Shown here piece after piece: positions 7,306 to 14,166 of a DNA stretch of 41,723 nt; the first letter of the stretch is position 1, and every line of letters begins with the position of its first letter. Position numbers and translations under genes: made by a program. The DNA is taken from the NCBI GenBank assembly GCA_018897105.1, contig JAHILF010000046.1, positions 1 to 41,723 on the forward strand, read 5' to 3'. Under the pieces are notes generated by a model. The model ran no database searches and had not been told where the DNA came from. It worked only from the letters and a program-made list of their open reading frames with translations. This stretch comes from Pseudomonadota bacterium (GTDB lineage: Bacteria; Desulfobacterota; Desulfobulbia; Desulfobulbales; SURF-16).

Positions 7306-8658
7306 TTATGCCCGGTCTGCTTCGGCTATGATATGCAGTTTGCTCTCTTTCCGGTCGGCAATCATGCCCTTGACCATGGCCCCGGTGCTGATGAAACCGG
7401 CAACGCCGAGGGCGGCAACCAGGGCCCAGAAGCTGAGGCTCTCCAGGAATGCCGCGGTGGACGGGGAAATCTGGCCAACGAGGCCGAATTTGGCCAGATA
7501 ACCGGGAAGCAAGGCCCCGCGGCTGACCGCGACGATGAGCATGGTGGCTGCCATGGTGATCTTGATCACATAGTCCTTGACATAGGTGGTGCCGAGGGCG
7601 CCAACCTGAACGCCGATCAGGGAGGTGGCCAGGAGCAGGACGGACAGCCGGATATCGATAAGACCGCTCAGGCCCCACTGGATGGAACCCCACAACCCCA
7701 TAACGAAGGCGATGCCCAGCTCGGTGGCGCTGGCCACCATGGCCGAGGCGCCGATCACATAGATCATGCCGGGCACCCCGATAAAGCCGCCCACGGCAAT
7801 GGTGGCCGCCAGCATACCTGTAGCCAGACCAACCGGAATGGTTACCCAGGCTGAGATCCGCACCTTGGCCACCTTGAAATTCATCATCGGCGGGAGATTG
7901 ATCTTCTGCATGGCCAGGGCCAGGGTCGAGGCCGTCTGTTCGGGCTTATCTTTTCCGCCCTTGGAAAGCTTGTAGGCGTCATAAGCGACATAGCCGCCGA
8001 CCAGGACCAGGACGACTACAAACATAGCGCTCACATAGAGGTTTGAACCATCATTGCCCCATTTATTGAGGATGTACTTTTGAATCATGACGCCGATCTG
8101 GACGCCGACGATGGCGGTGGCGGACATGGTGAGGGCCAGTTTTATGTCAACCTGGCCGTATTTCCAGCGTTTGTAGGTGCCGATCATGGCCTTGGGAAAC
8201 TTGTGGCACATGTTGCTGGCCACGGCCACGGCGCCGGGGGCGCCCAGGGACATCATGGCCGGGGTAAGGACAAAGGCGCCGCCCGATCCGATAAAACCGC
8301 TCAGGATGCCGCCCACCAGGCCGACCGTCAAGAGGGCAAGCAGTTTCTTCAGGGTCATATCCATGAACATGATGGACACATCCTTGATCACGTTCTCGCC
8401 GGCATCATGGTCCAGGCTGACCAGCACCTTTTTACCAAGGCGGAGAGTCTCCGGTTTGACTTTCTCACCGATGATCAGGCTCTTCAGCTCAGTTGTGCCA
8501 TCCTTCCGCAGAACAGCGGTATGGGCCGCCTCGTTGATCTCGGTGAATACGCCCTTCAGCATGCTCTTGTCGGGACCGGCCCCGCCGGCGGCAAAAACAG
8601 CGCTTGCCAGCGGCAGGAGAAACAGTGAAAACAGTACGACTATAACTAACTTCTTCAT
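7306..8658 (-). CDS. TauE/SafE-family sulfur anion carrier with N-terminal periplasmic domain
   Basis: A 450-residue membrane protein. Residues 1-23 are a cleavable-type signal peptide ending in AVFAAGG. Residues ~30-95 form a small soluble domain (GVFTEINEAAHTAVL...KKVLVSLDHDAG) that should be outside the cytoplasmic membrane. The rest is a TauE/SafE (TSUP) transporter with two repeat halves, each opening with a glycine-rich helix: GLVGGILSGFIGSGGAF near 115 and the related VGGFIGVPGMIYVIGAS in the second half. Family members move sulfite, sulfonates, sulfoacetate or thiosulfate-type anions. In a sulfur-metabolising anaerobe an oxyanion or sulfonate is the likely cargo, but the sequence does not fix substrate or direction. 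The start is supported by GAGGAG upstream of the ATG. It lies downstream of the small membrane gene at 8705-8941 and probably shares its transcript. Confidence 0.9.
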   Translation of the reverse strand: MKKLVIVVLFSLFLLPLASAVFAAGGAGPDKSMLKGVFTEINEAAHTAVLRKDGTTELKSLIIGEKVKPETLRLGKKVLVSLDHDAGENVIKDVSIMFMDMTLKKLLALLTVGLVGGILSGFIGSGGAFVLTPAMMSLGAPGAVAVASNMCHKFPKAMIGTYKRWKYGQVDIKLALTMSATAIVGVQIGVMIQKYILNKWGNDGSNLYVSAMFVVVLVLVGGYVAYDAYKLSKGGKDKPEQTASTLALAMQKINLPPMMNFKVAKVRISAWVTIPVGLATGMLAATIAVGGFIGVPGMIYVIGASAMVASATELGIAFVMGLWGSIQWGLSGLIDIRLSVLLLATSLIGVQVGALGTTYVKDYVIKITMAATMLIVAVSRGALLPGYLAKFGLVGQISPSTAAFLESLSFWALVAALGVAGFISTGAMVKGMIADRKESKLHIIAEADRA

Positions 8659-8704
8659 TTAATTAACTCCTCGAATATAGATAATAATTGCTTGCAGGTA
8701 CGGG

Positions 8705-8941
8705 TTATTTCTTTTTGGCCTCTATGCCGAGCAGGCTCAGCAGGTTGCTGGCAAACGCCCCATGGATAAAGGAAAAAAGGAAGACTGTTCCTATGGGAAA
8801 CAGCGTGTAGATGCCTCCCTTGGTAAAGGTGTCGGTGACCAGTTTCTCATTGGTGAACAGCAGGACATAAAATGAGATGGAAACCGCCCCGAAGATAACA
8901 GTGCTCAGAAACAATTTTGATTTGCTTTGTTGTGTTGCCAT
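8705..8941 (-). CDS. Small two-helix membrane protein, probable carrier partner
   Basis: A 78-residue protein with a polar N-terminus (MATQQSKSK), a hydrophobic helix at ~10-30 (LFLSTVIFGAVSISFYVLL), a charged turn, a second hydrophobic helix at ~47-66 and a lysine tail. I recognise no named domain. The gene sits 46 bp upstream of the TauE/SafE carrier on the same strand, behind GGGGTAAG, so a role as accessory or assembly subunit of that carrier is a reasonable inference from position and size. It is the first clear gene downstream of the sigma-54-like element at 9237-9252. Confidence 0.75.
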   Translation of the reverse strand: MATQQSKSKLFLSTVIFGAVSISFYVLLFTNEKLVTDTFTKGGIYTLFPIGTVFLFSFIHGAFASNLLSLLGIEAKKK

Positions 8942-9095
8942 TGAATAATCTTACCCCACTTCTCGAATTTGAATAATTCCGTCCATACCGGGACGCTCTC
9001 ATTACATAAAAGACCAAGTTGAATCTTTCGTCAGCGCGGCGGCACAACCGATGAAAGTCAAAGCCGGGCGGACAGTTGTACTCTTCAAGCCCCAT
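8847..9095 (-). CDS. Possible 82-residue leader ORF overlapping the small membrane gene
   Basis: An ATG at 9095 is preceded by an unusually strong purine tract (GGGAGGGGAGGGG at about 9100-9112), a better ribosome binding site than most real genes here. The frame begins MGLEEYNCPPGFDF, continues through an arginine-rich stretch and overlaps the start of the next gene out of frame by 95 bp. The product matches no family I know. It could be a leader whose translation controls the downstream gene, or the purine tract could have another function. Coding status is doubtful. Confidence 0.2.
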   Translation of the reverse strand: MGLEEYNCPPGFDFHRLCRRADERFNLVFYVMRASRYGRNYSNSRSGVRLFNGNTTKQIKIVSEHCYLRGGFHLILCPAVHQ

Positions 9096-9236
9096 ATTTC
9101 CCCTCCCCTCCCTGCACTGGGCCGATGACCTGTCAGGAAGTCGCGTTGCAGTGTAAACCCGCAAGTTTCATTAAAGGGAACGGTGGCTTGCTGACTTCTC
9201 AAAGGTGCTGGGCATGCCAATTTGCAGGCATTATTA

Positions 9237-9252
9237 AGCATCTAGCGTGCCA
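9237..9252 (-). promoter_or_regulatory. Sigma-54 (RpoN) type -24/-12 promoter
   Basis: The minus strand reads TGGCACGCTAGATGCT. Compared with the consensus TGGCACG-N4-TTGCW, only one base differs, and the invariant GG and GC are at the correct 10-bp spacing. Transcription would start near 9226 and run toward the small membrane protein and TauE/SafE genes, leaving a leader of about 285 nt. The four dyads at 9475-9643 sit where enhancer-binding-protein sites are expected. Confidence 0.65.
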
Positions 9253-9391
9253 TTTGACGAGATTTTTTCTCGGGGTGGCCTATTACATGATGGCCGCACA
9301 AATATTTCGGTTTAATCGTGTAGAAAGTGCGCTTATTTTTGTTATGTAATATCAGTAGATTACGTTTGTTTTCCCGTTGGGTGGAGTTGCC

Positions 9392-9470
9392 CCTGGCTGA
9401 ACCGGCAATCTGAGCAAAACGATTTGTCCTGCCTGGCTGAATGCCGATAACGGGAAGGCTCAGCAAAACG
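9392..9470. repeat. Two imperfect tandem copies, CCTGGCTGA...AGCAAAACG
   Basis: Copy 1 runs from CCTGGCTGA at 9392-9400 to TGAGCAAAACG at 9411-9421. Copy 2 runs from CCTGGCTGA at 9432-9440 to TCAGCAAAACG at 9460-9470, with 9 extra bases in its middle. The two cores between the ends also resemble each other (ACCGGCAATC against ATGCCGATAA). The repeat lies between the sigma-54-like element and the dyad cluster. Its function is unknown. Confidence 0.6.
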
Positions 9471-9474
9471 CTAG

Positions 9475-9643
9475 TGTTGTAATGTGCAATGATTCTCTGT
9501 TGCTGTATGCAACAATAACGCCTTTATGGGTAATAAGGCATGTTGCAATGTGCATCTACAATTCTTGCTGGTGAAAATAAGACGGACAAACAGGTAATTA
9601 GCTGTATTTGTTAGCAGAGGCGGATTTGTTGCATATTGTAACA
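9475..9643. promoter_or_regulatory. Four dyad operators TGTTGC-N5-GCAACA
   Basis: Four 17-bp sites share the same frame. Site 1 (9475-9491) is TGTTGT-AATGT-GCAATG. Site 2 (9498-9514) is TGTTGC-TGTAT-GCAACA, a perfect dyad. Site 3 (9541-9557) is TGTTGC-AATGT-GCATCT. Site 4 (9627-9643) is TGTTGC-ATATT-GTAACA. Centre-to-centre distances are 23, 43 and 86 bp. They lie about 257-409 bp upstream of the start predicted from the sigma-54-like element, fitting upstream activating sites for a bacterial enhancer-binding protein. A CRP/FNR-family regulator is the alternative. Confidence 0.6.
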
Positions 9644-9827
9644 ATAAAAAGGAACGAGGGGAGAAGCTGGACGATCCAGGCCTTTTAATTTGTTTGAAGC
9701 CTCGCCTTTTCGTGTAGTTTGCGGGGTCTGGCGTGATTTCGGTTTGGCGCCCCTTCTGTTCATACGGTTACAGGTAAAAGGGCCACGCCGCGCAGGCCTG
9801 ATAAATCAGGTTCCGGCGGTTATACCT

Positions 9828-11633
9828 TCAGATGCCGTAGAGCAGGGAGATGGTGGTCAGCATGACAAGGAGGAAAAGGATGGTCATGCCGCTTCCCGCT
9901 TTGAAATAATCCATGGTTCGGTAACCTCCGGGCTGCAGGACCAGGGAGTTCACCTGATGGGTCGGCAGAATAAAGCTGTTTGAGCAGGCGATGGCCACAA
10001 CCAGGGCCGCCAGGCGCGGATCAGCGCCGCAGATTACCGCCATGTTCATGGCCAGCGGGATCATCAGGACGGCGGTGACGATATTGGAAACGATCAGGGT
10101 GAAAATGGAGGTGATGATGGCGAAAACGGTAAGCAGCAGGAGGGGGGAGACAGTGCCCGAGAAGCCAATAAGTGTATCGGCGATGAATCTGGCCGCGCCG
10201 GTCCTTTCAAAGGCTATGCCCAGGGGAATGATGCCACCCAGGAGAAAGACGGTCATCCAGTCCACGGATTCGTAAGCTTCATCGATAGTGAGCACATTGG
10301 TCAGGATCATGCCGAGAGCGCCGGTTAGCAGGGCAATGGTGAGCTGTACTTTGAAGGCGAGGATGAGGACAAGGGAAAGAAGCATGCAGCCGATGGCATA
10401 TTTGAGCTTGTCCGTCTTGAGAATTGCACCGTGTACCTCTTCGGTGAAAACGAGATCAAGCTGCTCCTTGACGAAATGGAATTTATCCCATCGGCCCTGC
10501 AGGAGAAGTGTATCTCCGGTCTGCAAAATAATGTCGGAGATGCCGCCGACAAAGGTTTTGTTGCCCCGGCGCACGGCCAGCGGGTTGACGCCGTATTTTT
10601 TACGAAAGGAAAAGGAGCGCAGGGTGTTGCGGGCCATTTCCGAGCGGGGAGAAATGACCGCCTCCACGATGCCGGCATTGGCGGGAGAGAGATCTTGGGC
10701 AAAAACCGACAGATCGTCTTTGATCTCCCACTTGTAGGCGGCAGCAAGTTTTTTTACCAGTTCAGGGGGGCCTTCGACTGCAATGATGTCGCCGCCGCGC
10801 AGCTCGGTATCGATGTCAGGGGCAAAATTCTTGGTTCCACCCTTGGGGGCAACACCAATGACGGTGGTAAAATAATAGGCCCTGATTTCCAGATCAGACA
10901 AGGTCTTCGGGCCGGCAAAAGACGGGGGGATATACAGCTCAAAAATATTGCCGATATCATGGTAGGTCCGCTGCAGGGTTTTGGACATGGGTCCGTTGGC
11001 CCCATTTGCCTTGTGGCCCGCGGGCAAAATAAATCTGCCGAACAGCACCAGGTAGAGAAGAAAGGAAACGATCAGGGCAAGACCAATGGGAGTCACGGCA
11101 AACAAACCGAAGGGTTCGGCCTCCGGACTGCTGATTTTCATGACATCGTTGAGCAGGATCAGGGGGCTTGAGCCGATAAGCGTGATGCAGCCGCCGATAA
11201 TGGCGCTGAATCCCATGGGCATCAGTATCCTGGAGACAGACACATTGGCCTGCCGGCATATTCGTTTTGCCGCGGGCATGAACAGCCCTGCCGCACCGAT
11301 ATTCTGCATGAAGCTGGAGAAAAAGGCTACAGTGCCGGAGATGAGCAGCATGATCCGGGTCTCACTGTGACCGACAAATTTCAACAGGACTCCGGCCAGG
11401 GAATTCATGGCGCCGGTCTTTTCGAGTCCGGCACCGAAGATGATAATCGCGACAATGATCACCACTGCATTGCTGGACAGACCGCTGATCGCCTCTTGCG
11501 GCGTAATCAGGCCAAGTAGCGGCAGCAGGACCATCATACTGATACCCACCACATCAACCCGCACGAACTCAAAAATAAAGAGCAGGATGACAAGTACAAT
11601 TACGGCGAGTACTAAAATTATTGGCAGAGTCAT
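9828..11633 (-). CDS. SLC13-family anion permease with RCK_C (TrkA-C) domains
   Basis: A 601-residue membrane protein. The ATG at 11633 is preceded by GAGAGG at proper spacing; an in-frame TTG 18 bp upstream is less likely. Residues ~1-205 contain the first set of transmembrane helices, with the hairpin-like segments GLSSNAVVIIVAIIIFGAG and SSFMQNIGAAGLFMPA typical of the DASS/SLC13 fold. A cytoplasmic loop of ~180 residues (~220-400) carries two RCK_C-type modules. A second membrane half follows, with the matching motif LIVSNIVTAVLMIPLAMNMA and the terminal SFILPTHQVNSLVLQPGGY. Family members move sulfate, dicarboxylates or related anions with cations. In this genomic setting, upstream of a TauE/SafE carrier, sulfate or another sulfur anion is a fair guess, but the substrate is not determined by the sequence. 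Confidence 0.9.
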   Translation of the reverse strand: MTLPIILVLAVIVLVILLFIFEFVRVDVVGISMMVLLPLLGLITPQEAISGLSSNAVVIIVAIIIFGAGLEKTGAMNSLAGVLLKFVGHSETRIMLLISGTVAFFSSFMQNIGAAGLFMPAAKRICRQANVSVSRILMPMGFSAIIGGCITLIGSSPLILLNDVMKISSPEAEPFGLFAVTPIGLALIVSFLLYLVLFGRFILPAGHKANGANGPMSKTLQRTYHDIGNIFELYIPPSFAGPKTLSDLEIRAYYFTTVIGVAPKGGTKNFAPDIDTELRGGDIIAVEGPPELVKKLAAAYKWEIKDDLSVFAQDLSPANAGIVEAVISPRSEMARNTLRSFSFRKKYGVNPLAVRRGNKTFVGGISDIILQTGDTLLLQGRWDKFHFVKEQLDLVFTEEVHGAILKTDKLKYAIGCMLLSLVLILAFKVQLTIALLTGALGMILTNVLTIDEAYESVDWMTVFLLGGIIPLGIAFERTGAARFIADTLIGFSGTVSPLLLLTVFAIITSIFTLIVSNIVTAVLMIPLAMNMAVICGADPRLAALVVAIACSNSFILPTHQVNSLVLQPGGYRTMDYFKAGSGMTILFLLVMLTTISLLYGI

Positions 11634-11834
11634 TTCATTCCTCTCGGGCAATGCCCTAACGCATCACGCAAACCCGCAATTACCCGCAGTGTAAATGTCA
11701 GTCGGGGGACATGGTGGTTTTTGGCATGGTGTGATGGCAGAGTCTCATCATCATTTAATAACCTTTTGTGAGGCTAAAAGGCAACGTAACACACCGAAAA
11801 AACGGGTGCAGCGTAATAAAAACGTTCCATTTTT

Positions 11835-13223
11835 CTAAGCAACCCTTATGCCATGAGGTTTATTGCATAACGCTCCGCTGATATTGTCAGCAGCGGCCAG
11901 GACCCGCCAGGTACGCTCCGTGATTTCGTCAATCTCGGCAATGGTGGTTGAGATGGGCAGCCACAGGTAAACAATATTGCCCAATGGGCGCAGGATAAGA
12001 CCCTGCTCCAGACCTTTGAGGTAGATTTTCCACCCCACCCGCTCCGCAAAGGTGAACTCTTCCTTGGTCTGTTTATCTTTGACCAGTTCAATGGCGGCAA
12101 TCATGCCCAGGCAACGCACGTCCCCCACCCAGGGCAGATCAAGAAAACGCGCCATTTTCTGGTGCAGATGGGCAATGGTTGCCCCAAGCCGCGCCAAAGG
12201 CTTTTCTTCGGCAAAGACCTGCAGGGAACCCAGCGCTGCGGCGGCAGCCAGCGGGCTTCCGGTAAAGGTGTGGCCGTGGTAAAAGGTTCGGTTCTCGGCA
12301 TATGCGCCATAAAAGGCCTGATAAATTTCGTCGCTGGTTATGGTGGCGGCCATGGGCAGCATGCCTGCGGTCAGGGCTTTGGACAGGCAGAGAAAGTCCG
12401 GCGTCACCCCGGCATGCTCCAGGGCAAACATCCTGCCGGTGCGCCCGAATCCCGTGGCCACCTCATCAAAAATAAGATGGACTCCGTATTGCCGGAGCAG
12501 CTCCGCAAGCCGCTTGATATACCGGGCCGGATAGATGCGCATGCCGCCCGCTGCCTGGATAAGCGGTTCGACAATCATGGCCGCGACATTTTCACCTTCG
12601 TTTTCCAGCAGATCCTGCAGCGGCTGCAGACATTCCAGCCGGCAGGTCTCAGGGTTCTGCGCCATGGGACAGCGGTAGCAGTAAGGGGAGGGCACGGTAA
12701 AGGAGGCAAAGAGAATCTCGGCGAATTCTTTATGGAAATCAGGGACCCCGCCCAGACTCATGGTGCCGATGGTGTCGCCGTGATAGCCCCGTTCCAGGCC
12801 GATAAAGCGTTTCCGTTGCGCCTGGCCGCTATGCCGCCAGTATTGCAGACTCATCTTCAGGGCCACCTCGCAGGCGGTGGAGCCGTTGTCCGAATAAAAG
12901 ACCTTGCTGAGGCCCTCCGGGGTGATAGCGATAAGCTTTTCCGCCAGCAGAATGGCGGCTTCGTGGCTCGTGCCGGCAAGATGCACATGATCGAGTCTGT
13001 CCAGCTGGCGGTGCATGAAGCTTTTGATGGTGGGATGATTGTGGCCGTGCAGGATGCACCACCAGGACGATATGGTGTCGAAATAGCTCCTGCCTTCTAA
13101 ATCATAGAGCATGAGACCATCGGCCCGGTCGATGATGAGCAGATCCCGGGCAGCATAATCGTGCATCTGGGTATAGGGATGCCAGAGGAATTTTTTATCC
13201 GTTTCCTGCAGGGTGGATTTCAT
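11835..13223 (-). CDS. bioA: Adenosylmethionine-8-amino-7-oxononanoate aminotransferase
   Basis: The PLP enzyme of biotin synthesis, transferring an amino group from S-adenosylmethionine to KAPA to give DAPA. Starting at the ATG at 13223 gives 462 residues, normal for BioA; the frame is open further upstream but that part overlaps hpt and has no family similarity. Visible features are the FLWHPYTQM start, SSWW near 52-55, GSTACEVALKMS at the PLP phosphate site, ERGYHGDT, IFDEVATGFGRTG, and the Schiff-base Lys282 in LSKALTAGM. Four cysteines in YCYRCPMAQNPETCRLEC (182-198) form an insertion I associate with BioA of anaerobes. It follows hpt by 55 bp, probably in one operon. No other bio gene is in the window. 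Confidence 0.95.
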   Translation of the reverse strand: MKSTLQETDKKFLWHPYTQMHDYAARDLLIIDRADGLMLYDLEGRSYFDTISSWWCILHGHNHPTIKSFMHRQLDRLDHVHLAGTSHEAAILLAEKLIAITPEGLSKVFYSDNGSTACEVALKMSLQYWRHSGQAQRKRFIGLERGYHGDTIGTMSLGGVPDFHKEFAEILFASFTVPSPYCYRCPMAQNPETCRLECLQPLQDLLENEGENVAAMIVEPLIQAAGGMRIYPARYIKRLAELLRQYGVHLIFDEVATGFGRTGRMFALEHAGVTPDFLCLSKALTAGMLPMAATITSDEIYQAFYGAYAENRTFYHGHTFTGSPLAAAAALGSLQVFAEEKPLARLGATIAHLHQKMARFLDLPWVGDVRCLGMIAAIELVKDKQTKEEFTFAERVGWKIYLKGLEQGLILRPLGNIVYLWLPISTTIAEIDEITERTWRVLAAADNISGALCNKPHGIRVA

Positions 13224-13278
13224 GGATGCTGAACTCTTTGCGCAACCGTCGAGCAACGCCTTGCCCGCATGGGTTTCT

Positions 13279-13803
13279 TTATGACTGAGTCGGGTTTTCC
13301 AGGTGAAAGACATCCGGCAGGTTTCTGTACTGCTCGGCAAAATCAAGGCCGTAACCCACCAGGAAGCCCTCGGCCACCTCAAAGCCGACATAGTCTGGGT
13401 GTACTTCCACTTCGCGTCGCTCCTTTTTGTCGATCAGGGCGCAGATATGCACACTGTCCGCGCCAAACTGGAGAAAATGCTGCTGCAGGCGGACAATGGT
13501 GCGGCCGGTATCGACAATATCTTCCACCAGCATGATTTTTTTGCCGGCCACCGGGCGTTCCACATCCTTGGTAAAGGTAATGGTGCCCGATGACGAGGTG
13601 CCTGCACCATAGCTGGCCACGCGGATGAAATCAACCTCCAGGGGCAGGTCGATTTCCCGGGCCAGATCGGCGGTAAAGATAAAAGCGCCGTTCAGCACGC
13701 CGATGAGCAGCAGATCTTCATGAGCAAAGTCCCGGGTGATCTTTTGACCGAGTTCTCTGACTTTTTTGGCAATTTCCTGGCGGGAAAGCACAATTTTCTT
13801 CAT
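13279..13803 (-). CDS. hpt: Hypoxanthine phosphoribosyltransferase
   Basis: A 174-residue type I phosphoribosyltransferase that salvages hypoxanthine (and guanine) with PRPP to give IMP or GMP. The PRPP-binding loop is MLVEDIVDTGRT (about 91-102). The N-terminal IGVLNGAFIFTADL and the C-terminal segment VGYGLDFAEQYRNLPDV, with the aspartate that reads the purine ring, are typical of HPRT. Length is normal. The gene is the first of a minus-strand pair with bioA and diverges from rubredoxin over a 129-bp promoter region. Confidence 0.95.
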   Translation of the reverse strand: MKKIVLSRQEIAKKVRELGQKITRDFAHEDLLLIGVLNGAFIFTADLAREIDLPLEVDFIRVASYGAGTSSSGTITFTKDVERPVAGKKIMLVEDIVDTGRTIVRLQQHFLQFGADSVHICALIDKKERREVEVHPDYVGFEVAEGFLVGYGLDFAEQYRNLPDVFHLENPTQS

Positions 13804-13862
13804 GGTCTACCTGTGCATTATGTGGATTTTTTGCGTTGACTGACAACCTTTCTCCCTGCTAA

Positions 13863-13891
13863 TGTTTACGGGAGATTTCCGATTATGTCAA
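13863..13891 (-). promoter_or_regulatory. Candidate sigma-70 promoter for hpt-bioA
   Basis: On the minus strand a perfect -35 TTGACA (13886-13891) is followed after 17 bp by TAAACA (13863-13868), a weak -10. Transcription would begin about 55 bp before the hpt start codon. The position between divergent genes supports it; the poor -10 keeps confidence low. Confidence 0.4.
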
Positions 13892-13932
13892 TATTCGCCT
13901 ATGCGTAGTCTACTGATTCCAGGAGAAAAATT

Positions 13933-14094
13933 ATGAAAAAATATCGTTGCACAGTATGTGGTTATGTTTATGATCCCGCCAAGGGCGATGCCGATGGCGG
14001 CATAGCAGCCGGTACAGCCTTTGAGGATCTGCCGGATAACTGGACCTGTCCGGTATGCGGGGCGCAGAAAAGTGAGTTTGAGCCGGAAGATTAG
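13933..14094 (+). CDS. Rubredoxin
   Basis: A 53-residue protein behind AGGAG at 13920-13924. Two CxxC knuckles, CTVC (Cys6, Cys9) and CPVC (Cys39, Cys42), bind a single iron in a tetrahedral site. The aromatic and GYVYDP residues between them match standard rubredoxin, including the [14 protein letters not shown] segment. Rubredoxins carry one electron, usually to rubrerythrin, superoxide reductase or oxygen reductases in anaerobes. None of those partners is adjacent, so its specific partner is unknown. The gene is alone on the plus strand, divergent from hpt and convergent with the HDOD gene. Confidence 0.96.
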   Translation: MKKYRCTVCGYVYDPAKGDADGGIAAGTAFEDLPDNWTCPVCGAQKSEFEPED

Positions 14095-14166
14095 GCCATC
14101 AGCACCCACCTTGCCTGCCAAGTTTTATCTATCCGGCTGGGGCCTCTGTCGTCAGGGGGGTATGGC

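Larger units (their letters stand above)
8942..9827. other. 886-bp regulatory intergenic region
   Basis: This is the longest gene-poor stretch in the window. The permease on its right ends here and the small membrane gene on its left starts here, both on the minus strand, so the stretch is upstream DNA for the carrier operon. It holds a sigma-54-like element (9237-9252), a tandem repeat (9392-9470) and four related dyads (9475-9643), each listed separately. Between 9644 and 9827 I see nothing convincing beyond the 3' flank of the permease gene. Confidence 0.6.

Noticed and set aside
9125-9349. 74-codon plus-strand frame in the regulatory region
   Set aside because: It runs across the sigma-54-like element, has no convincing ribosome binding site and its product resembles nothing.
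13224-13391. N-terminal extension of BioA by 56 residues
   Set aside because: The extension overlaps hpt in another frame, has no BioA similarity and is not needed for a normal-length protein.
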